DNA of 64,000 bases from Ga0077527 sp021300125 (GTDB taxonomy: Bacteria; Pseudomonadota; Gammaproteobacteria; Burkholderiales; SG8-41): the NCBI GenBank assembly GCA_046339595.1, contig JBKDUF010000046.1, positions 1 to 64,000 of the forward strand, in the 5' to 3' direction. The translations under genes and the position numbers were made by a program. Positions 1 to 9,227 of this stretch are shown in pieces; position 1 is the stretch's first letter; the number at the start of each line of letters is the position of its first letter. Below the pieces are notes generated by a model. The model was not told the origin of the DNA, did no database searches, and saw nothing but the letters and a program-made list of their open reading frames with translations.

Positions 1-1
1 C

Positions 2-145
2 TACGATGGCGTGAGCGCAGCCCGCGCGGACATCGCCGACTACCTGGGTTGGTACAACACGCATCGTCCGCATTCGAGCCTGGAGCGGCTGACCCCGCAT
101 GAAAAGTACTGGGCCGGCTTGCCGCAGTTGAAGCTAGCCGCCTAA
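2..145 (+). CDS. IS3-family transposase OrfB, C-terminal fragment (cut by window start)
   Basis: The last 47 residues of an integrase-core transposase enter from the left edge. The segment YLGWYNTHRPHSSL followed by LTPHEKYW is the signature end of IS3-family OrfB proteins, around the last part of the DDE catalytic domain. The gene stops with TAA only one base before the next start codon. The insertion sequence itself begins outside the window and no terminal inverted repeat could be assigned here. It marks the adjacent low-GC gene as accessory DNA. Confidence 0.85.
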   Translation, partial: YDGVSAARADIADYLGWYNTHRPHSSLERLTPHEKYWAGLPQLKLAA

Positions 146-146
146 G

Positions 147-905
147 ATGAAATCTTTGATGCACCCCGTGACATCAATCGCAACCCGCCCAGAATCCACT
201 TATAAATCGGGAAAAGTTGTTCAAACAAGCGGGGCCACTTCTCTAGAGACCACTCTTGATCGCACAAAGTCAAAAGATAAATCTCTTTCCACTTATTACC
301 GAATTGCAGGAATCGCAAAAAAACAGATCGAAACCTTTACATCACGAACCTGGAGTGATCTCGACTACGCCAAGCTAGTTATTGCACTTCAAGACTACAA
401 CAGCCTTGTACCTTTTACGACGCTGCCAAATTATGATTATCTAGTCTACCTTCGCCATCACGGCTTTCCCTCACCCCTCCTCGATTGGAGTCGATCTTTA
501 TATATCGCCGCATTTTTTGCTTTCAATAACCCACTCGCAGATAGAGTGGCAATATTCATGTATCAGGAGCATGCGGGAGAAGGGAAATACGATTCATCAA
601 ACGAACCAAGAATAATCGGACTAGGTCCAAATGTTCGATCTCATCCCCGACACTTTCTTCAGCAAGGGGAATACACCCTTTGCATTCAATACATAGATGG
701 TAGATGGTCAATCGGCAAACATTCCGATGTCTTTAATCTCAATTACAAGGGGCAAGACAAACTTTGGAAACTAACCTTACCTGCAAATGAAGCAAAAACT
801 GTCATGCAAAAACTTGAAGAGTACAACATCACTTCCTTTTCGCTTTTTCAGACAGAGGAATCGCTTTTGGAGTCTCTCGCAAGAAAACACATTCCCACCA
901 CGTAA
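147..905 (+). CDS. FRG domain-containing protein, possibly N-terminally altered
   Basis: A 252-residue protein with an FRG-domain core: RHHGFPSPLLDW at about residues 103-114, followed by a small hydrophobic strand (AAFFAF), matches the family pattern QHxGxPTxLLDW...A.yFA. The segment SLETTLDR near residue 32 resembles the part just after the FRG motif, but the Phe-Arg-Gly itself is not visible. The N-terminus may therefore have been replaced or truncated next to the insertion sequence. The gene is clearly AT-richer than everything downstream, suggesting horizontal transfer. FRG proteins are often found in defence and mobile loci; the biochemical role is unknown. There is no obvious ribosome binding site, because the start lies directly after the transposase stop. 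Confidence 0.7.
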   Translation: MKSLMHPVTSIATRPESTYKSGKVVQTSGATSLETTLDRTKSKDKSLSTYYRIAGIAKKQIETFTSRTWSDLDYAKLVIALQDYNSLVPFTTLPNYDYLVYLRHHGFPSPLLDWSRSLYIAAFFAFNNPLADRVAIFMYQEHAGEGKYDSSNEPRIIGLGPNVRSHPRHFLQQGEYTLCIQYIDGRWSIGKHSDVFNLNYKGQDKLWKLTLPANEAKTVMQKLEEYNITSFSLFQTEESLLESLARKHIPTT

Positions 906-1207
906 CTCAGACGAGCCGGGGCAAACCAGGTTTTTTCACATCACCCACTCTGCTTTTTGCTCTCGACCTAGCATACCTTTGCAAGTGATCTTCACAAGCT
1001 GAGTCAAGCAAGACCCAGCCCTGAACCCCGTAATTGCCACAAACTCTTTACCCCTCCCCGCAAGTTACCATCAGAACAAGCCACTATTTTTTTAATAAAA
1101 ACAAATACTTATAAAGCCTCCTCCGGGACACCTTGAGAGCCGCTATAGTGCATTACCGGCGACAAGAACAACCACCGCGCCACGAACTTACCGGAGGAGA
1201 TCGCAAG
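906..1207. other. Intergenic region, no gene seen
   Basis: About 300 bases without a credible reading frame. It is AT-rich around 1085-1116 (a T-run followed by AATAAAAACAAATAC) and changes to high GC near 1120, marking the right boundary of the low-GC accessory patch. It probably holds the promoter of the following Bug gene, but no convincing -35/-10 pair was found. Confidence 0.5.
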
Positions 1208-2188
1208 ATGAAGCACGCACGTCTGTCGGTGCTGATCGCAATCAGCGCCAGCCTGCTGGGCACGGTCGCGCCCGCCGCAGCGCAAGCTGACCGTTATCCC
1301 GAACGGCCGATCCGCTGGATCGTGCCCTACCCGCCCGCGGGCACCACCGACATCCTCGCGCGGGTGATGGTGGCCTGGCTGACCCAGCGCATGGGCCAGC
1401 AGGTGGTGATCGATAACCGTCCCGGCGCCGGCAACAATATCGGCACCGAACTCGCGATCAAGTCCGCCCCCGATGGCTACACGGTCTTCCTGGTCAATCC
1501 CGCCAACGCGATCAATGCCACCCTCTACGCCAAGCTGCCATTCAATTTCCTGCGTGATATGGATCCGGTGGCCGGCATCGTGCGGGTGCCGAACATGATG
1601 GTGGTCACACGCGACCTGCCGGCCAAGAACGTCACCGAGTTCATTGATTACGCACGCAAGAATCCGGGCAAGGTCAACATGGCCTCTTCCGGCAGCGGCA
1701 CCTCGGTCCATCTCACCGGCGAACTGTTCAAGGCTGCCACCGGGCTCGATCTGCTGCATGTGCCGTTCAAGGGCGCCGGCCCCGCGCTGATCGAACTGGT
1801 CGGCGGCCGCAACGTGCAGGTCATCTTCGACAACATGCCCTCGTCGATCGGCCATGTCCGCTCAGGTACTTTGCGCGCGCTTGCAGTGACCACCGCCAAG
1901 CGCAACGCCGCGCTGCCCGACGTGCCGGCGATGGCCGAAACACTGCCCGGCTTCGAGGCCAGCGCCTGGTTCGGCATGGGTGTGCCGAAGGGCACGCCGG
2001 CGCCCATCGTCGCCCGCCTGAACCGGGAGATGAATGCCGGCCTTGAAGACCCCAAGTTGCGTGCTCGCCTGGCCGAACTGGGCGGCGACCCGATCATCGG
2101 TACCCCGGCTGATTTCTGGAAACTGCATGCGGCCGAGACCGAGAAGTGGGCCAAGGCGGTTAAGATTTCCGGCGCCAGGGTCGAATGA
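1208..2188 (+). CDS. Bug/TctC-family periplasmic solute-binding protein (orphan)
   Basis: A 326-residue receptor of the tripartite tricarboxylate transporter (TTT) class, which captures carboxylates and related small molecules in the periplasm. A signal peptide (MKHARLSVLIAISASL... ending AAAQA) precedes the typical first strand RWIVPYPPAGTTD and the second motif VVIDNRPGAGNNIG. The start is chosen at 1208 because GGAGGA lies at 1193-1198; an earlier in-frame start lacks this. No TctA/TctB genes adjoin it, so it would have to use a transporter encoded elsewhere or act as a sensor ligand-binding protein, as known for some Bug proteins. Confidence 0.92.
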   Translation: MKHARLSVLIAISASLLGTVAPAAAQADRYPERPIRWIVPYPPAGTTDILARVMVAWLTQRMGQQVVIDNRPGAGNNIGTELAIKSAPDGYTVFLVNPANAINATLYAKLPFNFLRDMDPVAGIVRVPNMMVVTRDLPAKNVTEFIDYARKNPGKVNMASSGSGTSVHLTGELFKAATGLDLLHVPFKGAGPALIELVGGRNVQVIFDNMPSSIGHVRSGTLRALAVTTAKRNAALPDVPAMAETLPGFEASAWFGMGVPKGTPAPIVARLNREMNAGLEDPKLRARLAELGGDPIIGTPADFWKLHAAETEKWAKAVKISGARVE

Positions 2189-2432
2189 CGCACTGACGCG
2201 GGGAAGCTTACGCGATGGCCTAGAAGCCGGTAGAGGCGGTGATGACGGCTTAGGCCGACCTGATAGAGGTGGTACGCACGCTGAAGCAGGTGGTCCCCGT
2301 CAAAGGCTGGCTGGGCCTGACCGGCTTCGATTCACGGAACCTTCCCGCCTTCACCCCCTCCAATCGCCATGCCGCCGGCAAGACGTGCTGCCGGCTTGTT
2401 AAGTACCATTACAGAGATCAACCGAGTCAGCC

Positions 2433-3338
2433 GTGCCGCGCCTGCACCTTTTACCCCTCATTTCAATGGTTCTGGCCATGGCCTGCACCAGTCTCGTCAG
2501 CCTCGCGCAAAGCCCTGAGCGGATCTATTCGCTGTCGGTTTCACCGGTGCATCAAGGCAAGGCCGACCTGGAGGGCGGTGGCGACCTGTCTTCGACCAGC
2601 CTGCTGATGCGTGCCGGCGCTTCCACTGCCTTGCGCGGCGGCCACCGCGCCGGGGTGAACCTGAGCTACGACTACAGCGACTACGCCTTTGGCGCCGCCT
2701 CCGCCTTCGGCGGCCGGGCACCCTGGGGCAGTGTCGAGCGTTACGGCTTCTCGCTGCCTCTCAGCTACGCGCTGCAGGATGGCTGGAGCCTGGGCCTGGC
2801 GCCTTCAGTGGACTGGTTCGGCGAGCGTGGTGCGGATTCCGGCGAGTCGCTGGCCTGGGGCGGCCTGTTCACCGCCACCAAACGCTACGCCAACGGCAAC
2901 CGCCTCGGCTTCGGTTTCGGCGCATTCGACCGCTATGAAAAAACCAGCGTGTTCCCGATGGTGCTGGTGGACTGGAAACTCTCCGAACGCTGGAAGCTGG
3001 TCAATCCGCTGCCGGCGGGCCCCACCGGACCCGCGGGACTTGAACTCGACTACCGCTTCGACAGCGACTGGAACCTGGGCATCGGCGCGGCCTGGCGCAG
3101 CACCCGCTTCCGGCTCGCCACCAACAATGCGGTGGCCAACGGTGTTGGCGAAGAACGCGGAGTACCGGTTTTCCTGCGCGCCTCGCGCAACTTCGGCAAG
3201 CAGGCTGCGCTCAACCTCTACGCCGGTGTCGTCACCAACGGCGAGTTGCGGGTCGAGGATGCAGCCGGCAACACGCTGCGTCGCGTTGACCTTGGCACAG
3301 CGCCGGTGTTTGGCGCCACTTTCACCCTGCGCTACTGA
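2433..3338 (+). CDS. Putative outer-membrane beta-barrel protein
   Basis: A protein of 301 residues from GTG 2433, or 290 from ATG 2466. The N-terminus is a signal peptide ending near SLAQS. The rest is a series of alternating amphipathic strands rich in Tyr, Trp, Gly and Asp (for example YDYSDYAFG, LGFGFGAFDRYE), and the protein ends in an aromatic residue (TFTLRY), as barrel proteins recognised by the BAM machinery do. It resembles the DUF6268-type outer-membrane proteins, though this is pattern recognition rather than a verified hit. It converges on the Na/Pi cotransporter gene with an 18-base gap. Substrate unknown. Confidence 0.65.
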   Translation: MPRLHLLPLISMVLAMACTSLVSLAQSPERIYSLSVSPVHQGKADLEGGGDLSSTSLLMRAGASTALRGGHRAGVNLSYDYSDYAFGAASAFGGRAPWGSVERYGFSLPLSYALQDGWSLGLAPSVDWFGERGADSGESLAWGGLFTATKRYANGNRLGFGFGAFDRYEKTSVFPMVLVDWKLSERWKLVNPLPAGPTGPAGLELDYRFDSDWNLGIGAAWRSTRFRLATNNAVANGVGEERGVPVFLRASRNFGKQAALNLYAGVVTNGELRVEDAAGNTLRRVDLGTAPVFGATFTLRY

Positions 3339-3356
3339 AAGGCAACAACCGCCAGC

Positions 3357-4958
3357 TCAAGGTCTCACCGAACCGAGCTGGCGTAACGCGTCGACTGCCT
3401 GGACCAAGGCGCGCCGCAGCGCGCTGGCAGCACGCAGGCGCGCATCCATCTCCGCCACGGTGATCACCCCACCGGCGCCAAGCCCCAGCAAACCCTGCTT
3501 CAGCGCCTCGTAGCCTTCATCGAACCGGCCGAAGGCCGCCTCCGCCACGGCAATTCCAGGGGCGTCCTGCGCCGGCTCCACTGCATCGAGCACAGACAGC
3601 GCATCAGCGCGCAGGCGGGCCAGCAGCGCCCCGCCACGTTCATCGCCGGGAAGGCCCGGATATTCGTCCGCTGCAGCCGCGATCTCGGCAGCCAGCATGG
3701 AAGCCACCTCGTAATGACGTGCGGCACGCAGTAGCAGCGGCAAGCGCTGCGCGCTGGCACCAGTCATGCCGGTGCGGTTGATTTCAACAATGAAAGCGGC
3801 AATGGCATGCCCCAACGCCTCCACGACATGCCTCTGTCGAGCGCCCGTGGCGTCCGCAGGCCCCGCCAGCGCGGCGCGCAGCGCACGCAAGGACAGGCCT
3901 CCCATGCGCCGCACCTCGCGCTCGAGGGCATCGAGTGCGAGCGTCGGCACCGCCAGTACGGTACGGTCGATGTGGCGCGGGCGTGCCTCCTCTTCCTCCG
4001 CGGCGCGGAAATGCGACTCGAGCAGCCGCGTCAGATGCGCGGCGAGTGGCCAGATCAGGAGCACGCCAAGCACGTTGAACAAGGTGTGGAAGAGCGCCAG
4101 TTGGCCTGCGGGCGAGGATCCCAATTCCATCCAGTCGGAAATGACTGCGAGCAGCCCGACCAGCCAGGGCAAAAGCAACAGTGCGACCGCGCCAGTGAGC
4201 AGATTGAACGCGATGTGTGCAGCTGCGGCCCGCTTCGCAGCGGGTGTAGCGCCAATCGCGGCAATCAAAGCGGTGACAGTGGTGCCGATGTTGGCACCGA
4301 TCACCACCGCTGCCGCGCCCTGAGTGGTGAGCAGTCCACCCTGGGCCGCGGTCAGAGCGATCGCCAGCGCGGCGCTGGAACTCTGCATCAGGACGGTGAG
4401 AACGATGCCGACCAGCACCTGGGCCGCCGAGTCGGTAAAACCGCGACCTTCAGGCAACCTGAAGTTTCCGGCCAGGCCCGAGAACGTGTCCTTGAGCAGG
4501 TCGATACCGAGGAACAGAACACCGAAGCCCGCCATCGCCAGCCCGAAAGCACCGCGACGACTCTGCTCCCCGCTCAGGCGCAGCAACATGCCAAGACCGA
4601 TCATGGGCAGCGCAAGGGCCTCGATCTTGAACTGGAGTCCGACCAGGGCGACAAGCCAGCCGGTCATTGTGGTGCCAACATTGGCGCCAAACAGAACCCA
4701 CAGCGCCTGTGACAGGTTGAGCAGCCCGGCATTGACAAAGCCGATAGCGGCCACCGTGACCGCGCTGGAGGACTGCACCAGCGCAGTGACAAGGATGCCC
4801 GAGGCAAGCCCGCGCAGGCGGGTGCGCGTCGAATTGGCCAGGATTCGTTCGAGTGCAGGACCCGCGGCCAGTTTCAGGCCGTCGGTCATCAGGCCCATGC
4901 CGAGCAGGAATAACCCCACACCACCGGCCAGTCCACCGGCCAGCGCGAAATGATCCAT
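3357..4958 (-). CDS. Na/Pi cotransporter family protein with PhoU-like C-terminus
   Basis: A 533-residue inner-membrane protein. The first 310 residues contain two inverted Na/Pi-cotransporter repeats, each with the hallmark QSSSA motif (LVQSSSAVT and LMQSSSAALA) and a paired GANVGTT/GANIGTT segment, which form the sodium and phosphate site. The last 200 residues are a charged, helical PhoU-like regulatory region. Start ATG 4958 is preceded by GAGGAG. The gene stands alone; its role is inferred as sodium-dependent phosphate transport. Confidence 0.92.
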   Translation of the reverse strand: MDHFALAGGLAGGVGLFLLGMGLMTDGLKLAAGPALERILANSTRTRLRGLASGILVTALVQSSSAVTVAAIGFVNAGLLNLSQALWVLFGANVGTTMTGWLVALVGLQFKIEALALPMIGLGMLLRLSGEQSRRGAFGLAMAGFGVLFLGIDLLKDTFSGLAGNFRLPEGRGFTDSAAQVLVGIVLTVLMQSSSAALAIALTAAQGGLLTTQGAAAVVIGANIGTTVTALIAAIGATPAAKRAAAAHIAFNLLTGAVALLLLPWLVGLLAVISDWMELGSSPAGQLALFHTLFNVLGVLLIWPLAAHLTRLLESHFRAAEEEEARPRHIDRTVLAVPTLALDALEREVRRMGGLSLRALRAALAGPADATGARQRHVVEALGHAIAAFIVEINRTGMTGASAQRLPLLLRAARHYEVASMLAAEIAAAADEYPGLPGDERGGALLARLRADALSVLDAVEPAQDAPGIAVAEAAFGRFDEGYEALKQGLLGLGAGGVITVAEMDARLRAASALRRALVQAVDALRQLGSVRP

Positions 4959-5099
4959 CGCTGCGCTCCTCGCGCCCGCCCTTGCGCATGGCAGGCCAGG
5001 CTTGGAATGGCTCGCCGCTGCAGCTGCCGACTTGGGTAGCGACCCGCCATCAATAATATTTATTAATTAAATCAATAGGTTAAAAAATGTGTTTGCAGA

Positions 5100-6434
5100 C
5101 TATTGGCGGGCACCGGCCACAGCCGCATCGACCGCGGCCGCCAGCTTGCCAACGATCTCATCAAGCTGCAGTTCGCTGACGATGAACGGCGGCGCCAGCA
5201 GCACGTGGTCGCCGCGGGTGCCGTCCACCGCGCCGCCCATCGGGTAGCACAACAACCCTTGGTCCATCGCCGTGACCTTCAGTTTCGAGTGCAGCTTCAG
5301 GCGCGGATCGAAAGGCATCTTGCTGGCACGCTCGGCGACCAGTTCCACTCCCACGAACAGGCCACGGCCGCGGATATCGCCAACATGCGGATGCGCGGCG
5401 AAGCGTTCGCGCAGGGCACGGCAGAAATACTCGCCGCGCGACTGCACCTGCGCGAGCAGCCCGCGTTCGCGCACAGCGCGCTGCACGGCAAGCGCGCCGG
5501 CGCAGGCGGCAGCATGGCCGATATAGGTGTGGGAATGGGCAAACGCACCGCTGCCGCACCGCACCGCCTCGACGATACGCGCGGACACCAGGGTCGCACC
5601 GATGGGCTGGTAGCCCGCGCCGAGACCCTTGGCGATGCAGGCAATGTCGGGCGCGATACCTTCCTGCTCGCAGGCCCACAGCGTGCCGGTACGCCCCATG
5701 CCGCACATCACCTCGTCGAGGATGAGCAGGATACCGTGGCGGTCGCACAGCTCGCGCAGCAGCGTGAAATAGCCGGGTGGCGGCGTGGTCGCGCCCAGCG
5801 TGGCGCCGGATACGGTCTCGGCGATGAAGGCAAAAACCCGCTGCGGGCCGGCGCCCTCGATCTCGGCCTCGATTTCGGCCACCAGCCGGCGCGCATACCC
5901 CTCCTCGGTCTCGTCGGCACGGCGCTCGCGATAGTCGTAGCAGGGCGAGACATGACGCACTGGCGCCAGCAGCGGCTCGAAACCGCGGCGATTGGCGGCA
6001 CGGCCGCCGGCGGCGAGCGCACCGAGCGTGCTGCCGTGGTAGCTCTGGCGGCGCGCGATCAGCAGCTCGCGCCCGGCCTGTCCGCTGTCCACCGCGTACT
6101 GGCGCGCAAACTTGATCGCCGCCTCCACTGCCTCGGATCCGCCGGAACAGAAATAGACCTGGTCCAGACCTGCGGGCGCGTGCGCGACGAGATCATCCGC
6201 CAGCGCCTCCGCGGCTTCGGTGGTGAAAAACGAGGTGTGGGCATACGGCAGGCGGTCAAGCTGGTCCTTGATCGCAGCGATCACCTCGCGGTCGCTGTGC
6301 CCGAGGCAGGACACTGCAGCGCCGCTGGAGGCATCGATGTAACGCCGGCCGGCACTGTCAATCAGGTACGGTCCGTCGCCGGCGACGGCACGAGGGTAGT
6401 CATGGCTGAGGCTGCGATGGATGATGCGCGACAC
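5100..6434 (-). CDS. Class III PLP-dependent aminotransferase
   Basis: An omega-aminotransferase-type enzyme (aspartate aminotransferase superfamily, class III) transferring an amino group from an omega-amino acid or amine to pyruvate or 2-oxoglutarate. The expected landmarks are present: CSGGSEAVEAA (phosphate-binding turn), YHGST, LDEVMCGMGRTG with the Asp contacting the pyridine nitrogen, and AKGLGAGYQPIGA with the Schiff-base lysine at about residue 269. I prefer GTG 6434, giving 444 residues, because GGAG sits five bases upstream and the start MSRIIHRSL matches the family. A longer TTG start at 6476 is possible but poorly placed. Substrate cannot be told from sequence. Confidence 0.88.
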   Translation of the reverse strand: MSRIIHRSLSHDYPRAVAGDGPYLIDSAGRRYIDASSGAAVSCLGHSDREVIAAIKDQLDRLPYAHTSFFTTEAAEALADDLVAHAPAGLDQVYFCSGGSEAVEAAIKFARQYAVDSGQAGRELLIARRQSYHGSTLGALAAGGRAANRRGFEPLLAPVRHVSPCYDYRERRADETEEGYARRLVAEIEAEIEGAGPQRVFAFIAETVSGATLGATTPPPGYFTLLRELCDRHGILLILDEVMCGMGRTGTLWACEQEGIAPDIACIAKGLGAGYQPIGATLVSARIVEAVRCGSGAFAHSHTYIGHAAACAGALAVQRAVRERGLLAQVQSRGEYFCRALRERFAAHPHVGDIRGRGLFVGVELVAERASKMPFDPRLKLHSKLKVTAMDQGLLCYPMGGAVDGTRGDHVLLAPPFIVSELQLDEIVGKLAAAVDAAVAGARQ

Positions 6435-6541
6435 GTCGGCTCCGGGAGGGATGGTTTGCTGCCGATTTTGCGGCAAGCCTCGTGCAGGGTCAAAACCACC
6501 GACGTCGATTCTGTGGCGTCATCATCGTTTAACATACCCGC

Positions 6542-7159
6542 ATGCACATTCAACGCATGAACCGGCTGCTCCCGGCGCTGTGTGCCATGATCTGGGCCAC
6601 AGCCTCTGCACAACAGCCGTCGCACCCTCGAAAACCTGACCCCACGCAGGACGCCAGACACGCCGCCGAGCTGCGCGCGCGTGTAGCCAAGGGGGATGGC
6701 GACGCGGCGCTGCGCCTGGGCAACCTGGTGGAACTCAAACGCGCGCCTGCCGGCTACGGCACCGCGCTCGAGTGGTATCGCCGAGGCTGCGAGCTGCTCG
6801 ACCTTTCCGCATGCCATAACGTCGGCCTTGCCCATCAGGAGGGCCGGCATGGCCTCAAGCCCGATCTGGCCGAGGCCGCGCGCTTCTATGAACAGTCCGC
6901 CGAGCGCGGCTTCCTGAATTCAATGTACAACCTGGCGATTCTCTACGCTGACAGCGGCCTCATCGCCACCGATCCGCGCGAAGGCCTGCGATGGATGCTG
7001 GTGGCGCAGCGCGCCGCCGCGCAATGCCCGGAACGGCGGCTGTGTCAGGAAGTAACTGCAGACCCCAGGGGTTACCGCGTCCGGCTCGAGCAGAAACTTT
7101 CGTCTCGCGAGCGGCGAGACACTTACGAGCGCGCGATGGCCTGGCAGCCGAAAAACTGA
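6542..7159 (+). CDS. Sel1-repeat (TPR-like) exported protein
   Basis: A 205-residue protein (200 if ATG 6557 is used) with an N-terminal signal peptide ending near ASAQQ. It carries two to three Sel1-like repeats, seen as GTALEWYRRGCELLDLSACHN, then AARFYEQSAERG and NSMYNLAILY. Sel1 repeats form alpha-helical solenoids for protein interaction. It is divergent from the aminotransferase and converges on the TctA gene. No specific role can be assigned; periplasmic location is inferred from the signal peptide. Confidence 0.75.
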   Translation: MHIQRMNRLLPALCAMIWATASAQQPSHPRKPDPTQDARHAAELRARVAKGDGDAALRLGNLVELKRAPAGYGTALEWYRRGCELLDLSACHNVGLAHQEGRHGLKPDLAEAARFYEQSAERGFLNSMYNLAILYADSGLIATDPREGLRWMLVAQRAAAQCPERRLCQEVTADPRGYRVRLEQKLSSRERRDTYERAMAWQPKN

Positions 7160-7202
7160 GCAGCCGGCACCGCGCGCATCAACGCGGGATGTCCGCTCCG
7201 CC

Positions 7203-8714
7203 TCAACCTTCGGTCTCGAGCTGCACCTTGCGCCCGCGGAACCTGAGCTTTTGCAGTATCAGCGGCAGGCACAGGAACAGTAGGGTCAGCAGCAGGAATG
7301 CCGCCACGATCGGCCGCTCGAGCAGCACCAGCAGGTTGCCCTGGGACATGATCATCGACTGGCGCAGCGCCTCTTCCATGCGCGTGCCCAGCACCAGCCC
7401 GAGGATCACCGGCGCGACTGGATAAGCGTGCTTTCTCATGAAATAGCCCAGCACGCCGAAGCCGCAGAGGAAAATCAGGTCCAGGGTCTGCTGGTTGACG
7501 TTGTAGACGCCAACCACGCAGATCACCATGATCACCGGCAGCATCAGGCGCAGCGGCACGTAGAGCAGGCGCACGAAAAGGCCGACCATCGGCAGGTTGA
7601 GGATCAGCAGCATCACGTTGCCGACGTAGAGCGCGGCGATCAGTCCCCACACCACTTCCGGATGCTGGCTGAACATCATCGGCCCCGGATGCACATTGAG
7701 CGCCGTCAGCGCCAGCAGCAGGATCGCCGTGGTGCCCGACCCGGGAATGCCGAGGGTGAGCATCGGCACCATCGCGCCGGCACTGGCAGCGTTGTTGGCC
7801 GACTCCGGCGCGGCGACGCCGCGGATCTCGCCCTTGCCGAAGCGCTCGGGGTTTTTGCTGATCTGCGATTCAACCGAATAGGACAGGAAAGACGCGATGC
7901 CGGCGCCGGCGCCGGGCATCACGCCGACGACGAAACCGATCGCGGTGCCGCGGCCGATCGCGCCCAAGCTTTCGCGGATTTCCTGGAAGGAGATGTACAG
8001 CCGGTGTTTGATCACCGACTTGGCCTCGCCGCTGCGCAGTTCATTGGTGTTGAGCAGCACCTCGGACACCGCGAAGAGGCCGATGGTGACGATCAGGAAC
8101 TCGATGCCGTCGAGCATTTCGGCAATGCCGAAGGTGAAGCGCGCGACGCCGGTGACATCGGTGCCCATGGTAGAGATCATCAGGCCGAGGGTCATCGCCA
8201 TCAACCCCTTCACCAGCGAGCCGCCGGACAGTGCAGCGACCGACGACAGGCCGAACACCATCAGCACGAAATACTCCGGCGGACCGAAGTTCAGCGCCCA
8301 TTCGGCGATACGCGGCGCGAAGAGCATCAGCGCTACCACACCAAGTGTGCCAGCAATAAAAGAACCGATGGCAGAGATACACAGCGCCGACCCCGCCCTG
8401 CCCTGCAGCGCCATCTGGTGACCGTCAAGGCAGGTCACCACGGAGGACGATTCGCCCGGCACGTTGAGCAGGATCGAGGTGGTCGAACCGCCGTACATCG
8501 CGCCGCAGTAAAGCGCGGCGAGCATGATGATGGCGCCCACCGGGTTCATGTTGAGCACGATCGGCAGCAGCATCGCCAGCGCGCCGGCGGGTCCGATGCC
8601 CGGCAATACGCCGATCACCGTGCCGAGGACAGCACCGATGAGGGCAAACAGCAGGTTCTGGGGTTGCAGCGCGGTCTCGAATCCACCCATCAGCAGTGGC
8701 AGCACGTCGCCCAT
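7203..8714 (-). CDS. tctA: Tripartite tricarboxylate transporter, large permease subunit TctA
   Basis: A 503-residue multi-spanning membrane protein. It has the TctA hallmarks GVLPGIGPAGALAMLLP near residue 40 and a second inverted copy VVGVMPGAGAGIASFLSY near residue 265, plus YGGSTTSILLNVPGE. It forms the ion-coupled channel of the TTT system with TctB and receives substrate from a Bug/TctC receptor. It is the last gene of a leftward operon and starts three bases after the tctB stop. This is the only TctA/TctB pair in the window, although ten receptors are present. Confidence 0.96.
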   Translation of the reverse strand: MGDVLPLLMGGFETALQPQNLLFALIGAVLGTVIGVLPGIGPAGALAMLLPIVLNMNPVGAIIMLAALYCGAMYGGSTTSILLNVPGESSSVVTCLDGHQMALQGRAGSALCISAIGSFIAGTLGVVALMLFAPRIAEWALNFGPPEYFVLMVFGLSSVAALSGGSLVKGLMAMTLGLMISTMGTDVTGVARFTFGIAEMLDGIEFLIVTIGLFAVSEVLLNTNELRSGEAKSVIKHRLYISFQEIRESLGAIGRGTAIGFVVGVMPGAGAGIASFLSYSVESQISKNPERFGKGEIRGVAAPESANNAASAGAMVPMLTLGIPGSGTTAILLLALTALNVHPGPMMFSQHPEVVWGLIAALYVGNVMLLILNLPMVGLFVRLLYVPLRLMLPVIMVICVVGVYNVNQQTLDLIFLCGFGVLGYFMRKHAYPVAPVILGLVLGTRMEEALRQSMIMSQGNLLVLLERPIVAAFLLLTLLFLCLPLILQKLRFRGRKVQLETEG

Positions 8715-8717
8715 GAT

Positions 8718-9194
8718 TCAGCCCTGGAAAAAGCGGGCCAGCGGCCCGAGAGGCAGCCGGATGTCCAGCAGATAATGAAACAGCCCGAACACCACCCCGG
8801 TCACGGCCGCACTGTAGCCGAGGATGCCCGTCCAGCTGGGATGCCCGAAGTAGCGGAAGGTGATCACCAGAAACAACGGTGTCGCAATCAGGAACCCGAG
8901 GTCCTCGAACACCAGGGCATAAGCCAGCAGCATGGCCGCCGGCACCAGCGCCGTGATGTCCGATCCTCCGTCATCCGCCTTGTCCTTCTTGCCGTCGGAG
9001 CCGCCCTGCAGCAGCAGCAGGATGCTCAGCAGGATGCCCAGCGCCGTCAGCAGCCGGTTGAAAAATGCCGGGCCGATCACATCCCCCTGCAGCGCGGCGG
9101 TGAGCTGGGTGCCGCCCCAGCCGTAGACCAGGACAACCCCGAGGAAAAGTAACGCACCGATGCGGCCGGCGCCGAGCGAAAATTTCATGCGCAT
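8718..9194 (-). CDS. tctB: Tripartite tricarboxylate transporter, small permease subunit TctB
   Basis: A 158-residue membrane protein with four predicted membrane segments (about 8-28, 45-62, 85-115 and 125-145), the usual TctB layout, with a charged linker (DGKKDKADD) between segments 2 and 3. The start is placed at ATG 9194, with GGGAG five bases upstream; the longer TTG form at 9206 lacks a site. It lies between the first Bug gene and tctA in the cupin operon and is inferred to complete the permease. Confidence 0.9.
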   Translation of the reverse strand: MRMKFSLGAGRIGALLFLGVVLVYGWGGTQLTAALQGDVIGPAFFNRLLTALGILLSILLLLQGGSDGKKDKADDGGSDITALVPAAMLLAYALVFEDLGFLIATPLFLVITFRYFGHPSWTGILGYSAAVTGVVFGLFHYLLDIRLPLGPLARFFQG

Positions 9195-9227
9195 GCGAAC
9201 TCCCAATCTTCCATGTCCCGTCGCGTA

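Noticed and set aside
2210..2400. Possible decayed gene between the first Bug gene and the barrel protein, with two TAG codons interrupting a stretch reading ADLIEVVRTLKQVVP
   Set aside because: Only about 60 residues, no recognisable family, and high-GC sequence readily gives such open stretches.
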